64,000 bases of DNA from Candidatus Hodarchaeota archaeon (GTDB taxonomy: Archaea; Asgardarchaeota; Heimdallarchaeia; Hodarchaeales; Hodarchaeaceae): positions 1-64,000 of the forward strand of contig JAHQWW010000004.1 of the NCBI GenBank assembly GCA_029856365.1, read 5' to 3'. Under the pieces are notes generated by a model. That model was given only the letters and a program-made list of their open reading frames with translations, searched no databases and was not told where the DNA came from. Below, piece after piece: positions 1-9,231 of this stretch; positions within the stretch are counted from its first letter, which is position 1; every line of letters begins with the position of its first letter. Made by a program: the position numbers and the translations under genes.

Positions 1-701
1 TTTTCTCACTTTTCCCCCAGATTTAAGGATTATTCACATGGTTTGAGAAAAATTCAAAAGAATTTTGCGATGGGCTAAACTAAATTAAAAAGATTTAAAG
101 GGAAATTTTTCCGTTTAAAATCTTTCCACATCTCCAATAAGTAAATAGTTTTATGCAACCAACCTACCAAAAACCTCTTTTTTTTCATTCACACATTACC
201 AATACCTCTCATTTTACATGGAAACATGTTAATAGACTAAGAACTAAGACTAAATCTATGGTAATGACTAAGGGGGGTGTGGGGGGAAGATTACTGCCAA
301 ATGTCAAAAACCCTGTTAAAAATAGTATGGAAAAATAGAAAAAAGGAAAATTCCATCTTCTTTAGTTTTCTCTTTTTTACCATAAATTGTAGGAGGTTGA
401 AATATTTTATCTACAGCAACAAATGAATTAAATAGGATGAGAGTAATAGAGAAATATATTGATTAAAACGCTGTGGGAAAGATAAAGATAAATATCACAT
501 TAATAAATATAAGTAAAAAAACCACAGACAAAACTTTAAATAACACATAATTTAGTTTATCAGACATAATTTTTCTCCAGCTATATCCGTTGTAATTGAG
601 TAGTATTCTATACTTCCAACCTATTCATTTATTTATGTGTATTGATAGACCAGTGTGTCAATTTTTACAATCAATGTGTTTATAAACTAGTGGGCTAGAG
701 A
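1..701. other. Gene-poor AT-rich region upstream of vapBC
   Basis: This stretch holds no convincing long gene. A 61-codon plus-strand frame at 153-338 has low-complexity composition and no recognisable domain, so it is not called. A G-run lies near 271-287. The only coding candidate is a very short minus-strand membrane peptide at 463-567, listed separately. No tRNA, repeat array or clear promoter was recognised. Confidence 0.5.
463..567 (-). CDS. Possible 34-residue single-TM peptide
   Basis: On the minus strand an ATG at 567 opens a 34-codon frame that starts MSDKLNYVLFKVLSVV and continues as a run of Val, Leu, Ile and Phe, ending at a TAA at 463-465. A GGAG sequence lies about six bases upstream of the ATG. 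The composition fits a single membrane-spanning helix with a short polar N-terminus. There is no homology argument, and AT-rich DNA yields such hydrophobic frames by chance, so this is a weak call based on start signal and composition only. Confidence 0.22.
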   Translation of the reverse strand: MSDKLNYVLFKVLSVVFLLIFINVIFIFIFPTAF

Positions 702-719
702 GTGGGAATGGGTAATATA

Positions 720-956
720 ATGGGTATAATTGAAATTGATGATCGTGGAAGAATAACCATTCCTAAAGAAGAACGAGAACGATTAGGTTTAACTCCAGGA
801 CAAAAGGCAATTATTCGGGAAAAAGATGGTGCTCTTATTATTAAACGATTTATCAATTCAGAAAAATTCATATCCGAATTAAAAGCTTGCATCACTGTTG
901 AAGCTCACGAAATCGATCCATTAGAGCTCAAATCAATATGGGGGCCTCGTCTCTAA
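720..956 (+). CDS. AbrB/SpoVT-type antitoxin (VapB-like)
   Basis: Small DNA-binding antitoxin. The N-terminus reads MGIIEIDDRGRITIPKEERE, the swapped-hairpin AbrB (SpoVT-AbrB) signature with the D-x-x-G-R-I-x-I-P core. The C-terminal half, about 35 residues, would bind and neutralise the toxin. The frame can also be opened at a GTG (702) or ATG (708), but the AbrB fold begins at the ATG at 720. The stop codon directly abuts the ATG of the PIN-domain gene at 957, so the two are almost certainly co-translated as a toxin-antitoxin pair. Autoregulation is known for this family; no operator was identified here. Confidence 0.85.
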   Translation: MGIIEIDDRGRITIPKEERERLGLTPGQKAIIREKDGALIIKRFINSEKFISELKACITVEAHEIDPLELKSIWGPRL

Positions 957-1379
957 ATGTATATGGTTGACAGTAATATTTGGGCTTATTATTTTGATGC
1001 AAATCTTCCTGAACATCGTTCTGTTGTCTCTTTTCTTGATCCACAAATTATTTCGGGAAATATCGCAGTAAGTACAATTATAATAGTGGAGGTTGTTCAC
1101 CATCTTTTTAAAAGACTGGGTTCTATAGAGGGATTTGAAAAAAGTAATATTTTTCAATTAGGTCAATTTGAAACGTTGGAGTTTACTTCACGTGACTTGG
1201 ATGAGTTATTAGCCATTATCAAACGAGTTTCACACTTTGGATTAGGTGGACGTGATGTGACAATTTTAATTTGTATGAAAAAAGCTGGGATTACGCGTTT
1301 AGTGACTCATGACCAAGCTTTTAGGCGAATAAAGGATATTGAAGTAATCGATCCAGTTGTTCTAGATAGTCCAGATTAA
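957..1379 (+). CDS. PIN-domain ribonuclease toxin (VapC-like)
   Basis: A 140-residue PIN-domain protein. The first acidic residue is in the MVDSNIWAYYFD segment, a conserved Glu is in the IIIVEVVHHLF helix, a GGRDVTI segment supplies the third acidic residue, and a late TRLVTHDQAFRR segment provides the last Asp. These are the usual metal-binding positions of VapC endoribonucleases, which cleave RNA, often tRNA. It starts one base after the stop of the AbrB-type antitoxin. Length is normal for the family. The assignment as a toxin rests on the pairing; the RNA target cannot be told from sequence. Confidence 0.85.
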   Translation: MYMVDSNIWAYYFDANLPEHRSVVSFLDPQIISGNIAVSTIIIVEVVHHLFKRLGSIEGFEKSNIFQLGQFETLEFTSRDLDELLAIIKRVSHFGLGGRDVTILICMKKAGITRLVTHDQAFRRIKDIEVIDPVVLDSPD

Positions 1380-1539
1380 ATTATATAGATGGTTCCACTA
1401 TCGCTATTTCAAAACATATGTATGAATGTTACCATATCGTTGGGCATCACACATTTTGCGCAGTGGATAAAAAATAAAAAGTTATGGATTTGTAGAGATC
1501 CTAGAATGAGTTTACGCCTAATAAAAGGAAGATGAAATA

Positions 1540-2790
1540 TTATTTATTTTGTTTCTTCCTCAAAATGATAATTACACCGATTGAGAAAACTAGAACAAAC
1601 ATTTGTGGATAATCTACGGGGGTTTCTGGAGGAGTAATTTCTGAAAGAAATAAGTACGCTTTTCCTCTGTGACCAACATCTTCAAATAAATCTCCTGGTA
1701 CACCTATCAAAAAATCATCCAGACCACTATTGTCAACGTCCCCAGCCCCAGATAAATCAAATCCAAACCAATCACTCTGAGTCTCTCCTATAAAAGATGC
1801 ATTACTCTGATCTAAAGGCATATTCTGTGCCCATTGATCTGAAGATCGGCCTAATATTAGATATACCTTTCCTAAATGACCTCCTTCCTTTGGTCCAAAG
1901 GCACCAATTAAGAAGTCATCATTGCTATCATTATTTGTATCACCAACCCCTGTTACGCAGAAACCAGACCCAAGAAATTCTTCTTCCCCTAAAAAGGAAC
2001 CATTACTCTCTGAGAAGTAATAAATTGTCTGCCATTCTTCAGTTGGCCGTCCTAGAATCAAATACGTTTTTTCATCTTGCGTATCCCCAAAGATAAAATC
2101 AGAAAAACCATCGTTATTGACATCACTAGCCCCAGAATTCCATCTCCATGATAAGCCCATACCACCACTTGCTTCTTCGCTTATAAAAGTAACATTCGCT
2201 TGGGACAATGGCATATCTTTCTGCCATTGTTTGGTTGGTCTCCCAAAGATCAGGTGGATTTTTCTATTGTAGTCGATTGATTGACCCTCAAATGCTCCTA
2301 TGACAAAATCATCAAAGCCATCTTTGTTCACATCGCCAGCTTTACTAACCCAGTTTCCTGAACAATCTCCACTTGCTTCACCTATGAAAGATGCATTAGC
2401 TAATGATAAGGAATACTGACCGTTCCACTCGAAAGTTGAACTTCCTAAAATGAGATATGTCTGTCCTGCATTGCCACCGCCTTCATCATTGTCAAGTACT
2501 CCAATTATTAAATCATCAAAGCCATCATTATTGACATCACCAACGCCAGTTGCTCCATGACCTGCTCTGTCACCATTGTTTTCCCCAATGAAAGTTGTAT
2601 TCAGATTTAAACTGGAGCTATTTTCCTTCCATTGTTCTGAAGAACGTCCAAGAAAGACCATGACTGCTTCTTTATCGCTATTATCTGTAATACCCCAGCC
2701 TGAATTCATAATAATGAAATCATCATAAGAATCACCGTTAAAATTGCCTTCTATTGCTGGAGCTGTAAAACACCAATCAGCGGAATAAAC
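1540..2790 (-). pseudogene. FG-GAP (integrin-alpha-like) surface protein, 5'-truncated
   Basis: This minus-strand frame encodes at least six FG-GAP repeats, each with a calcium-binding D-x-N-x-D-G-x-D-D-hydrophobic core (for example GDVNNDGFDDLIIG, GDVNKDGFDDFVIG, GDTNNDSNDDFLIG). It ends with one C-terminal membrane helix (PQMFVLVFSIGVIIIL) and a basic tail. Such proteins form extracellular beta-propellers and act in adhesion or ligand binding. The first in-frame Met (2709) lies inside a repeat: the upstream frame still reads an FG-GAP repeat (EGNFNGDSYDDFII) up to about 2790, where a stop appears. No signal peptide is present. The gene has therefore lost its 5' end, exactly where the transposase remnant starts. 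A complete propeller would need about seven repeats, so at least one repeat and the signal peptide are missing. Confidence 0.8.
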
Positions 2791-3529
2791 TCATGATGAT
2801 ATTTCACAAAAAGATGAGTTAATCACAGTCATTTGGTTAAATGCACCCGAACCAATCACGTTAGCAGTCCAACTTCTCCCAGCAGAACATTCGACTTTCA
2901 AGACGGTTCAGAGCCTTTTGACACCTCTACTCACTCAAGAACGAATTGTTGGAGTACTTGCGGATGGTGGATTTTATAATTGGGATTTAATCCAGTGGCT
3001 TATTCATAAGCAAGTTTTTTTCATCATTCGAGGACGTGTTAATAGAGGTGTTAAACCTTTGGTGCAAAAACACCAAGAAGAGTTACGTCAAAAAGGAACA
3101 CATTTGGTTGTAGACTATCGACTGAATAAAGGTCATACTCGAAAACGACTTCCCGTTAAGCTCGCTCTTTGCCGAGCAGGTTATCGTATCATGGCTTTAA
3201 TTGCACCTCCCACCTGTGTTCTCCCAGGAAGACGGATATATGAGCTTTATCGGCAGCGTTTCACGATTGAGACCTATTATAGGCAGATGCATCGTTTTTA
3301 GATTTTTAGTTGCTCCCAACACCCAACTATCCGATTTATTATCGTTCTTCTCGCATTTTGGTTATGTAATTTCTGGGCCTACTTTAAAGCGCCGCTTAAT
3401 CTCTTAAAGTCAACTAGTCGTAGGTGTCGGGTGGATTTTGTCTATACAGCAAACGATTTTTGTGAATTCCTTCGTACATCATGGGATCGGACGCTATTTA
3501 ACGGACAAGGGGTATTTCCGAGGAGGTGA
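2789..3529 (+). pseudogene. Degenerate DDE transposase, ISH3-like
   Basis: The frame open from 2789 reads through GVLADGGFYNWDLIQWLI, which carries the second catalytic Asp, and reaches YELYRQRFTIETYYRQMHRF, a Y-x2-R-x3-E-type motif with the catalytic Glu, before a stop at 3299-3301. Homologous-looking sequence continues in a different frame (TIRFIIVLLAFWLCNFWAYF, then a segment ending SWDRTLFNGQGVFPRR) to a TGA at 3527-3529, so there is at least one frameshift near 3290-3315. The N-terminal third with the first catalytic Asp is missing. The fragment cannot be active. Assignment to the ISH3/IS4-like group is from motif memory. It abuts the truncated FG-GAP gene with no gap. Confidence 0.75.
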
Positions 3530-4199
3530 TGCGAAGTACTGGTTGGTTAAGCAACATTACATTATAAAATATCTATGAACTTCGTCAAACGAAACTTTGA
3601 CGACGCTCATGAATTTTCCACTCAATTGGAAAAAGGAACTCTCTTCCCTATTTTTTGTTGTCTATAGAACATTTAGTGAAATATCAATCAATGGGAGGGA
3701 TTTGTTATGTAGCCAAAAGATGATAAAATGCTAATGCCATCGCCAACGATCTTCTTCTTTTATTTTTAACGGGGGTTCTTTTCCATATTTTAATTCCAGA
3801 GGGTGCATTATTTCCTTGTTGGTATGAAATATTATGTTTTTTTTGGATTTTTTGTTAACATCAGCTAGGTCAGCGGCTTTAGCGTTGCGTTTTGACACCT
3901 TTTCTCTTTCCTATCAAACCAGTAAACTCTGTTGTTCCTAGTTTATATGTCCCTACAGATATAATCACCCTAAAAAGTCACGTTGATACGCTGGTATTGC
4001 ATTCAGTCAAAACTCGATTTAAATCCGACTTAATTCAATAATTAACCTATAAGTGCAAAAGAAACATAAAAATAGGAGGGAATAATATATACGGATTCCA
4101 AAATTTATCTCAAACATTCCTCTTACCTCTATTTGAGGTTTCTTTTTTTCGAACGATTTTTTATGCGATTCTAAGGTTATCAGACCAGAAGGAACTGAA
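3530..4199. other. Degenerate intergenic region after the IS remnant
   Basis: About 670 bases without a supportable gene. It contains a perfect stem-loop at 3582-3603. A plus-strand frame at roughly 3904-4041 reads PIKPVNSVVPSLYVPTDI and ends with SVKTRFKSDLIQ before a stop; it has protein-like composition and could be another transposase scrap, but I cannot assign it. Poly-T tracts and AT-rich sequence precede the TPR gene at 4200. Confidence 0.45.
3582..3603. repeat. 8-bp perfect inverted repeat (stem-loop)
   Basis: TCGTCAAA and TTTGACGA form a perfect 8-bp stem around a six-base CGAAAC loop. It lies about 50 bases past the end of the transposase remnant, so it may be a relic of the element's end or a transcription-terminating hairpin. 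Function is unknown. Confidence 0.5.
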
Positions 4200-5615
4200 G
4201 TGACTCCACGAACTAAGAAAACGAAAGATCCTCTTAAGCTGGTAAGATCTGCTATCTTTGCATTAAACAGAAAGAAGTGGGTAAAAGCATGTAGAAAATT
4301 TGAAGTCGCATTAATAGATGAAGAAGTGCAACAAAATGCGAGAGTGTGGGCAAATTATGGCATTGCATTAACTAACCTCAAGCTATACTCGGAAGCACAA
4401 AAAGCTTTTACTAAAGCAGTCAGTTTGGAAAAAACGAATCCTGAGTTATGGGTTAAAAAAGGTCTGACTGAATTTCGATTAGAAAATTACTCTGAGGCAA
4501 AGAATAGTTTTGAACAAGCAATGAGACGAGACAATAAAGATCTTGAAATTCCAATCTTACTTAGTCGAACCCTCCGTAAACAAGATAACCATAAGAAAGC
4601 CATCAAGGTTCTTGAGGCAGCTCTGAAGAAATTCCCTCAATCACACCAAATCCCTATAGAACTGGCTATCGTATTGAGTAAACAGAATGAGGATAAAAAA
4701 GCGGAACAAGTACTTAAAAAAGCCATTCAAAATGCTAATCATCCTGATGCAGGACTTCTCCTCGCCCAAACATTATTAGATGATAAAGAATTCAAACAAG
4801 CCATCCTAATTTACGAAGAATTATTATCTCGTTTTCCTCGGTCTCCACATGTCCAGTATGGGCTAGGTGTTTCATATCATGCGGATAATGAATGGCAAAA
4901 AGCCTTGGACGCATATCAACGAGCTTTACCTTTGTTTAGACCAGAGAAACCACCTCAAAACCTCTTCGTGAATATGGCACGGGTATTAAAGAATTTGAAC
5001 CGAAAGAAGGAGGCTATAGAGTCACTTTACCAAGCAAAAAAATATGGTAAAACTACCATAGAGATACTATTGCTACTAACCGAATTATTTCTGGAAGAAA
5101 ACCGTCCTGACCGAGCAAAACGTGCATTAGAAGATGCTATGCGACTTGATAAATACAATCCTGTCATTCCTTTCTATTTAGGTCGCACTTTATTACAAAT
5201 GAAAGATAGTAAGCAAGCTAAAGAGAATTTTAAACGAACTTTGGAATTGGATCCTGAATTTCATGAAAGTAAATTACAATTAGCCCTTCTAGCAATACAA
5301 GAAAAGGATTTTAGAACAGCTTTCAAATTAGCAGATGAGGTGGCTACTGCTGATCCTAATCACATACCTGGGAATCAGCTGGCTGCTAAACTAGCCTATG
5401 ATTTGCAGCATTATAGGAGAACTATTGAACTGTTAAAACCAATTGTCATGAAAGATCCTGAAAACCGATTAGGAGACTTAGAACTGTTACTCAATTCATG
5501 GTTACTGCTTAGTCAACCCGAGAAGGCCACCTCATTCCTAAATAAACTCCTAGGAGAGTATAAAGATTTAAAAGATAAACTGCATTCGAGATCTTTTTTC
5601 AATCAATTTCTCTAA
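4200..5615 (+). CDS. TPR-repeat protein, 471 aa
   Basis: Almost the whole protein is tetratricopeptide repeats, roughly twelve helix pairs. Recognisable units include ARVWANYGIALTNLKLYSEA, PELWVKKGLTEFRLENYSEA, PHVQYGLGVSYHADNEWQKA and NPVIPFYLGRTLLQMKDSKQ, each with the usual small-residue/aromatic spacing and conserved Pro at unit ends. There is no signal peptide or membrane helix, so a cytosolic scaffold is inferred. The GTG start at 4200 is chosen because an AAGGA sequence lies about seven bases upstream. It stands alone with about 80 bases to the HAD gene. The partner is unknown; TPR solenoids only indicate protein-protein binding. Confidence 0.85.
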   Translation: MTPRTKKTKDPLKLVRSAIFALNRKKWVKACRKFEVALIDEEVQQNARVWANYGIALTNLKLYSEAQKAFTKAVSLEKTNPELWVKKGLTEFRLENYSEAKNSFEQAMRRDNKDLEIPILLSRTLRKQDNHKKAIKVLEAALKKFPQSHQIPIELAIVLSKQNEDKKAEQVLKKAIQNANHPDAGLLLAQTLLDDKEFKQAILIYEELLSRFPRSPHVQYGLGVSYHADNEWQKALDAYQRALPLFRPEKPPQNLFVNMARVLKNLNRKKEAIESLYQAKKYGKTTIEILLLLTELFLEENRPDRAKRALEDAMRLDKYNPVIPFYLGRTLLQMKDSKQAKENFKRTLELDPEFHESKLQLALLAIQEKDFRTAFKLADEVATADPNHIPGNQLAAKLAYDLQHYRRTIELLKPIVMKDPENRLGDLELLLNSWLLLSQPEKATSFLNKLLGEYKDLKDKLHSRSFFNQFL

Positions 5616-5694
5616 ATTAAATCCTTCAATAGAGAGGTATTAAATTGAGAAAAATGATTATAGGTCAGTCTCTAAATGGAGGATTTGAAAGAAA

Positions 5695-6489
5695 TTGGAG
5701 ATAAAACTAAGAAATAAGCGATATGTACTTATGGATTGCGATGGTGTAGTTTGGAAGGGAGATCAGCTGATTAAAGGAGTAAAATCAATCCTAGATAAGT
5801 TGGAACAGAAGGGATTTCGGTTAGGATTTGTAACGAACAACTCTAGTTTGTCTCGACAAGGCTTTAAACAGAAATTTGAATCGTTTGGAATTAATCCAGC
5901 GAATTATTCAATCATAAATTCAGCATATGGAACAGCAATATATTTGAGAGAGCAAGATTATAATCGAACCTTAATGATTGGCGAAAAGGGGTTACGAGAG
6001 GAACTAGAACTTCAGAATATTTATGTCACAGAAGAGTATGAATCTCAACTTCAAGGTGTATGCATTGGATGGGATCGACAGCTGACTTGGCGAAAACTAG
6101 CGGACGCTATGAGGGTTATTCTAAATGATAGTGGTTTTTTTGTTGGTACAAACCCTGATAATAGCTATCCCATGGAAGATTCCTTAGTTCCAGGAGCAGG
6201 GGCTGGAATTGCTGCACTTGCGACTGCTTGTGGAAGAGATCCCGATATAATAATCGGTAAACCTAACCGATTCTTAATCGACTTAATTCTTGATGAGATG
6301 GGGTGTGATAATCCATCAGAGGCATTTTATATCGGTGATCGTTTAGCTACTGATATTTTAGCGGGAATTAATGCCGAAATTGATACAGTATTGGTAAAAA
6401 CAGGGATTTCCGATAATCACCTGAAAAAAACCATTTTACCTACAACAGAACTTGATTCAATTGCCGATATATTTACACTATTAAGTTAA
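5695..6489 (+). CDS. HAD-superfamily phosphatase, NagD-like (HAD-IIA)
   Basis: A 264-residue hydrolase with all HAD motifs: motif I DCDGVVW with nucleophile Asp14 and acid/base Asp16, motif II TNNSS (about residue 47), the motif III Lys in IIGKPNRF, and motif IV YIGDRLATDI. The cap between motifs II and III is of the C2 type seen in NagD and eukaryotic phosphoglycolate/p-nitrophenyl phosphatases. Cytosolic. The likely activity is dephosphorylation of a small metabolite such as phosphoglycolate, a sugar phosphate or a nucleotide; the substrate cannot be fixed from sequence. Translation starts at a TTG preceded by GGAGG 12 bases upstream. It is separated from the subtilase gene by about 30 bases, so co-transcription is possible. 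Confidence 0.88.
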   Translation: MEIKLRNKRYVLMDCDGVVWKGDQLIKGVKSILDKLEQKGFRLGFVTNNSSLSRQGFKQKFESFGINPANYSIINSAYGTAIYLREQDYNRTLMIGEKGLREELELQNIYVTEEYESQLQGVCIGWDRQLTWRKLADAMRVILNDSGFFVGTNPDNSYPMEDSLVPGAGAGIAALATACGRDPDIIIGKPNRFLIDLILDEMGCDNPSEAFYIGDRLATDILAGINAEIDTVLVKTGISDNHLKKTILPTTELDSIADIFTLLS

Positions 6490-6522
6490 TTTCTTTATAG
6501 CTGAAAAACGGATGATACCTTA

Positions 6523-9231
6523 ATGCGGTTTTTGCAGATATTCAGACAAAATGGATTTATTTTTTTGTTTGTTCTGCATTTAATTCTTCTAAGCAGCATG
6601 AACTTCAATTCAACATTATTTTTTCGCCCACAGCCAATTTTTAAAACTTTTCTCCCCTCTGTAAGTTTTTCTTCCGCTTTTCCTGAATCAACTAATTTTG
6701 AACAGTTTTTAGGTTTAAATAATGAAATTTTTCCAAAAATTCAAAGAATCGGAGATGAAAATGAAACTTTCAAAGCTATTCTTGAGCTCATTAATCCTCA
6801 AACTATAATTGAAGATGGATTCACTGGTGAAAACGTCACTATTGCCATTTTAGATTCAGGAATTAATGATGTCGGCTGGATCACGAATTTAGTTGCTAAA
6901 TTCACAACTATTTCTAATTCTACACAAGTCGACGACGATAATGGCCATGGAACATTAGTAGGATCTATTATTTCCAAAATTGCTCCTAATGCTAATCTAA
7001 TCAGCATTAAAGTCAGTGATTCATCAGGATTCGCGAAAACTAAATGGATTGAAGAAGGGGTGAAACTCGCTCTTTCTAACAATGTGTCGATCATTCATGC
7101 CTCACTCGGAACAACCAACTTAGAAGCTTTAAATTATTCACTGATCGCTAGTTTAAGTAATAATAATATAACTACTGTATTTTCTGCTGGAAATTATGGG
7201 CCTTATTCTACCAGCTTGTCATCTCCTGCGATTTTTGCTGAAACAATCGCGGTGGGAATGGCTTATAATCAAACTGATATATATTTCAGTTCTTCCAAAG
7301 GCCCACGACCCTCAGGAATGATGGGACCAGATTTAGTGGCGCCAGGCGTCGAAATTATTGGTTATAATCATGAAGGAAACATTATTAATGAGAGTGGGAC
7401 CTCTTTTGCTGCTTCATTCGTCACTGGAGCTCTCGCTCTTTTGAAAGAAGCCTTCCCAGAGGCCTCTCCAACAACCTTAAAGGCAGCTATTCTTGAAACA
7501 GCACTTTTTATGAATAATACTTCTCCAATCAGACAAGGAAATGGCCTATTAGATATTTCTAAAGCTTACGAGTTATTATTAAAACGCATCAATGTTAGCA
7601 CTCCACTATTTACTTTTGCTCCTCGAGAAATATCGTCATATTTTTCTTATTTTGGCCATGCGATCAACGGACTGAACCGAACTTATCGTATCAGCCTCTA
7701 TTCCACGATAGATACTAATTTAACGGAAATTAATACCTATCAAACATTTCCAAGTAGAAATACTAGTTACAAATTCCCATTCAATATAAGTGTTGGAACT
7801 CTACCACAGGAAATTACCGCTGGTCAAAATTACATCGATTTATCATTGAACATACCTGAAGATCTAAGCATGGCAAAACGAGAGGGAATTGTTATTTTTC
7901 AGTTTTCAAATGGAATATACTCCTCCAATCTCTCAGTTACCATCGAGAACAGATATCCAGGAGGTAATATTCTATTCTATCAAGGTTTTGATAATGATAC
8001 TTTCATTCCTGATGGGCCATCAGGTAGTTTCAGTCAGTTGCAGCAATTCTTAGAGAACTACTATGGACTCCAGACAACAGGTGCCATTCGGCCTTCAGGA
8101 CTGATCAGCATAAATGGTCCGCTAGTCGCAACTGAACAAGTTTCTGGGAAAATAACACAGCAAGATTTGAAGGATCAACATATTCTTGTCTTAGCTGACA
8201 TTGAGTTTGGAATAACTGACCAAGAAATTACTCTCATCCAGAATTGGATTTCAGAGGGACATTCACTATTAGTTCTCTCGTATCCATCTCAAATATTTCA
8301 AGGTAATGAGATTCTGTCAAATCAAACAGCTATCAATAAGTTATTGGAAAACTATGGCCTCAGTATCGAAGATGATCCTACAAATCTCTCACGATTTTTA
8401 TGGGCTACAACGAGTATTTCAGATCCAATATTTGAGAAAAAGGGTTGGGAATTCAACTACATTGGCACATCTATCAAGATTTCACCTGAAAAAGGAGGAA
8501 AAGTTCTTGCCATAGCTACTAATGAACTAGATGATAGTCAAGAATTTCCAATAGCTGGATATTGGGAAGATTCAGAATCTAAAGGAAAACTTATTGTTTT
8601 TGGAGGAATGTATCCTTTTAATGACCTTGGGCTAAATCCAGAAAAAGAAAATCTTGAGGTAATCACGCGTATATTCCGTTGGATGATTCAAGATCAGCAA
8701 TTATCATTAGATATTCTTCTGACTTCTTCTCCCTCAACAGGAGGATCAACTCAAATACAATTAACTATTAATGATCCAGCTTTTAGGAAATCTCATTTTA
8801 ATGGTACAATTATAGAAGCTAACGGATCCTTCAGTCAAATTATGTTTAAAAAATCAACGAATATATTTATTGGTTCTTGGAAACCAGTGGCTGTTGGTCA
8901 GGCTAGCATTTGGCTGAATCTGAGAGTTCCAAGTAAGGCTCCAACCAATGGTGTATATGTTTTAGATGTTCTCGATACTTCATCCCAGAACTTTTTCTTT
9001 ATATTTATCCTTGGTGGTTTTATTCTATTAGGCATAGTATATTACCTATTAGCCTCACGACAACCTCAAAGACGATCACCCATTGAACAAAGGGTGGCCC
9101 TTGAATTGCAAAAACGAAAGCTCGACACTCAACTTACAGGACCAGAAACACTTGAAAAATGTTCTCAGTGTGGAACCAGACGCTACGATAAGAAATCCAA
9201 ATATTGCTTCAAATGTGGGAAAGAATTGTGA
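6523..9231 (+). CDS. Membrane-anchored subtilase, site-1-protease-like architecture, cytosolic zinc ribbon
   Basis: A 902-residue secreted serine protease of family S8. An N-terminal hydrophobic segment (residues 12-27) is the signal or anchor. The catalytic triad is Asp111 (AILDSGIND), His142 (DNGHGTLVG) and Ser294 (ESGTSFAASF), with oxyanion Asn224 (SAGNYGPY). After the protease come Ig-like beta segments, then a Rossmann/glutaminase-like domain around residues 485-730 (ILVLADIEFGITDQEI, SEGHSLLVLSYPS) that resembles the second half of eukaryotic site-1 protease (SKI-1/MBTPS1). A transmembrane helix near residues 823-843 is followed by a C-terminal CSQCG...CFKCG zinc ribbon facing the cytosol. 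The last four bases overlap the DHH gene. The substrate is unknown. The S1P resemblance is my reading of domain order and short motifs and should be tested. Confidence 0.85.
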   Translation: MRFLQIFRQNGFIFLFVLHLILLSSMNFNSTLFFRPQPIFKTFLPSVSFSSAFPESTNFEQFLGLNNEIFPKIQRIGDENETFKAILELINPQTIIEDGFTGENVTIAILDSGINDVGWITNLVAKFTTISNSTQVDDDNGHGTLVGSIISKIAPNANLISIKVSDSSGFAKTKWIEEGVKLALSNNVSIIHASLGTTNLEALNYSLIASLSNNNITTVFSAGNYGPYSTSLSSPAIFAETIAVGMAYNQTDIYFSSSKGPRPSGMMGPDLVAPGVEIIGYNHEGNIINESGTSFAASFVTGALALLKEAFPEASPTTLKAAILETALFMNNTSPIRQGNGLLDISKAYELLLKRINVSTPLFTFAPREISSYFSYFGHAINGLNRTYRISLYSTIDTNLTEINTYQTFPSRNTSYKFPFNISVGTLPQEITAGQNYIDLSLNIPEDLSMAKREGIVIFQFSNGIYSSNLSVTIENRYPGGNILFYQGFDNDTFIPDGPSGSFSQLQQFLENYYGLQTTGAIRPSGLISINGPLVATEQVSGKITQQDLKDQHILVLADIEFGITDQEITLIQNWISEGHSLLVLSYPSQIFQGNEILSNQTAINKLLENYGLSIEDDPTNLSRFLWATTSISDPIFEKKGWEFNYIGTSIKISPEKGGKVLAIATNELDDSQEFPIAGYWEDSESKGKLIVFGGMYPFNDLGLNPEKENLEVITRIFRWMIQDQQLSLDILLTSSPSTGGSTQIQLTINDPAFRKSHFNGTIIEANGSFSQIMFKKSTNIFIGSWKPVAVGQASIWLNLRVPSKAPTNGVYVLDVLDTSSQNFFFIFILGGFILLGIVYYLLASRQPQRRSPIEQRVALELQKRKLDTQLTGPETLEKCSQCGTRRYDKKSKYCFKCGKEL

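Noticed and set aside
153..338. 61-codon plus-strand frame
   Set aside because: Low-complexity composition, no start signal, no recognised domain.
2918..3301. Transposase fragment as a complete small gene
   Set aside because: The homologous frame extends upstream to 2789 without a start and downstream past 3301 in another frame, so it is a decayed fragment.
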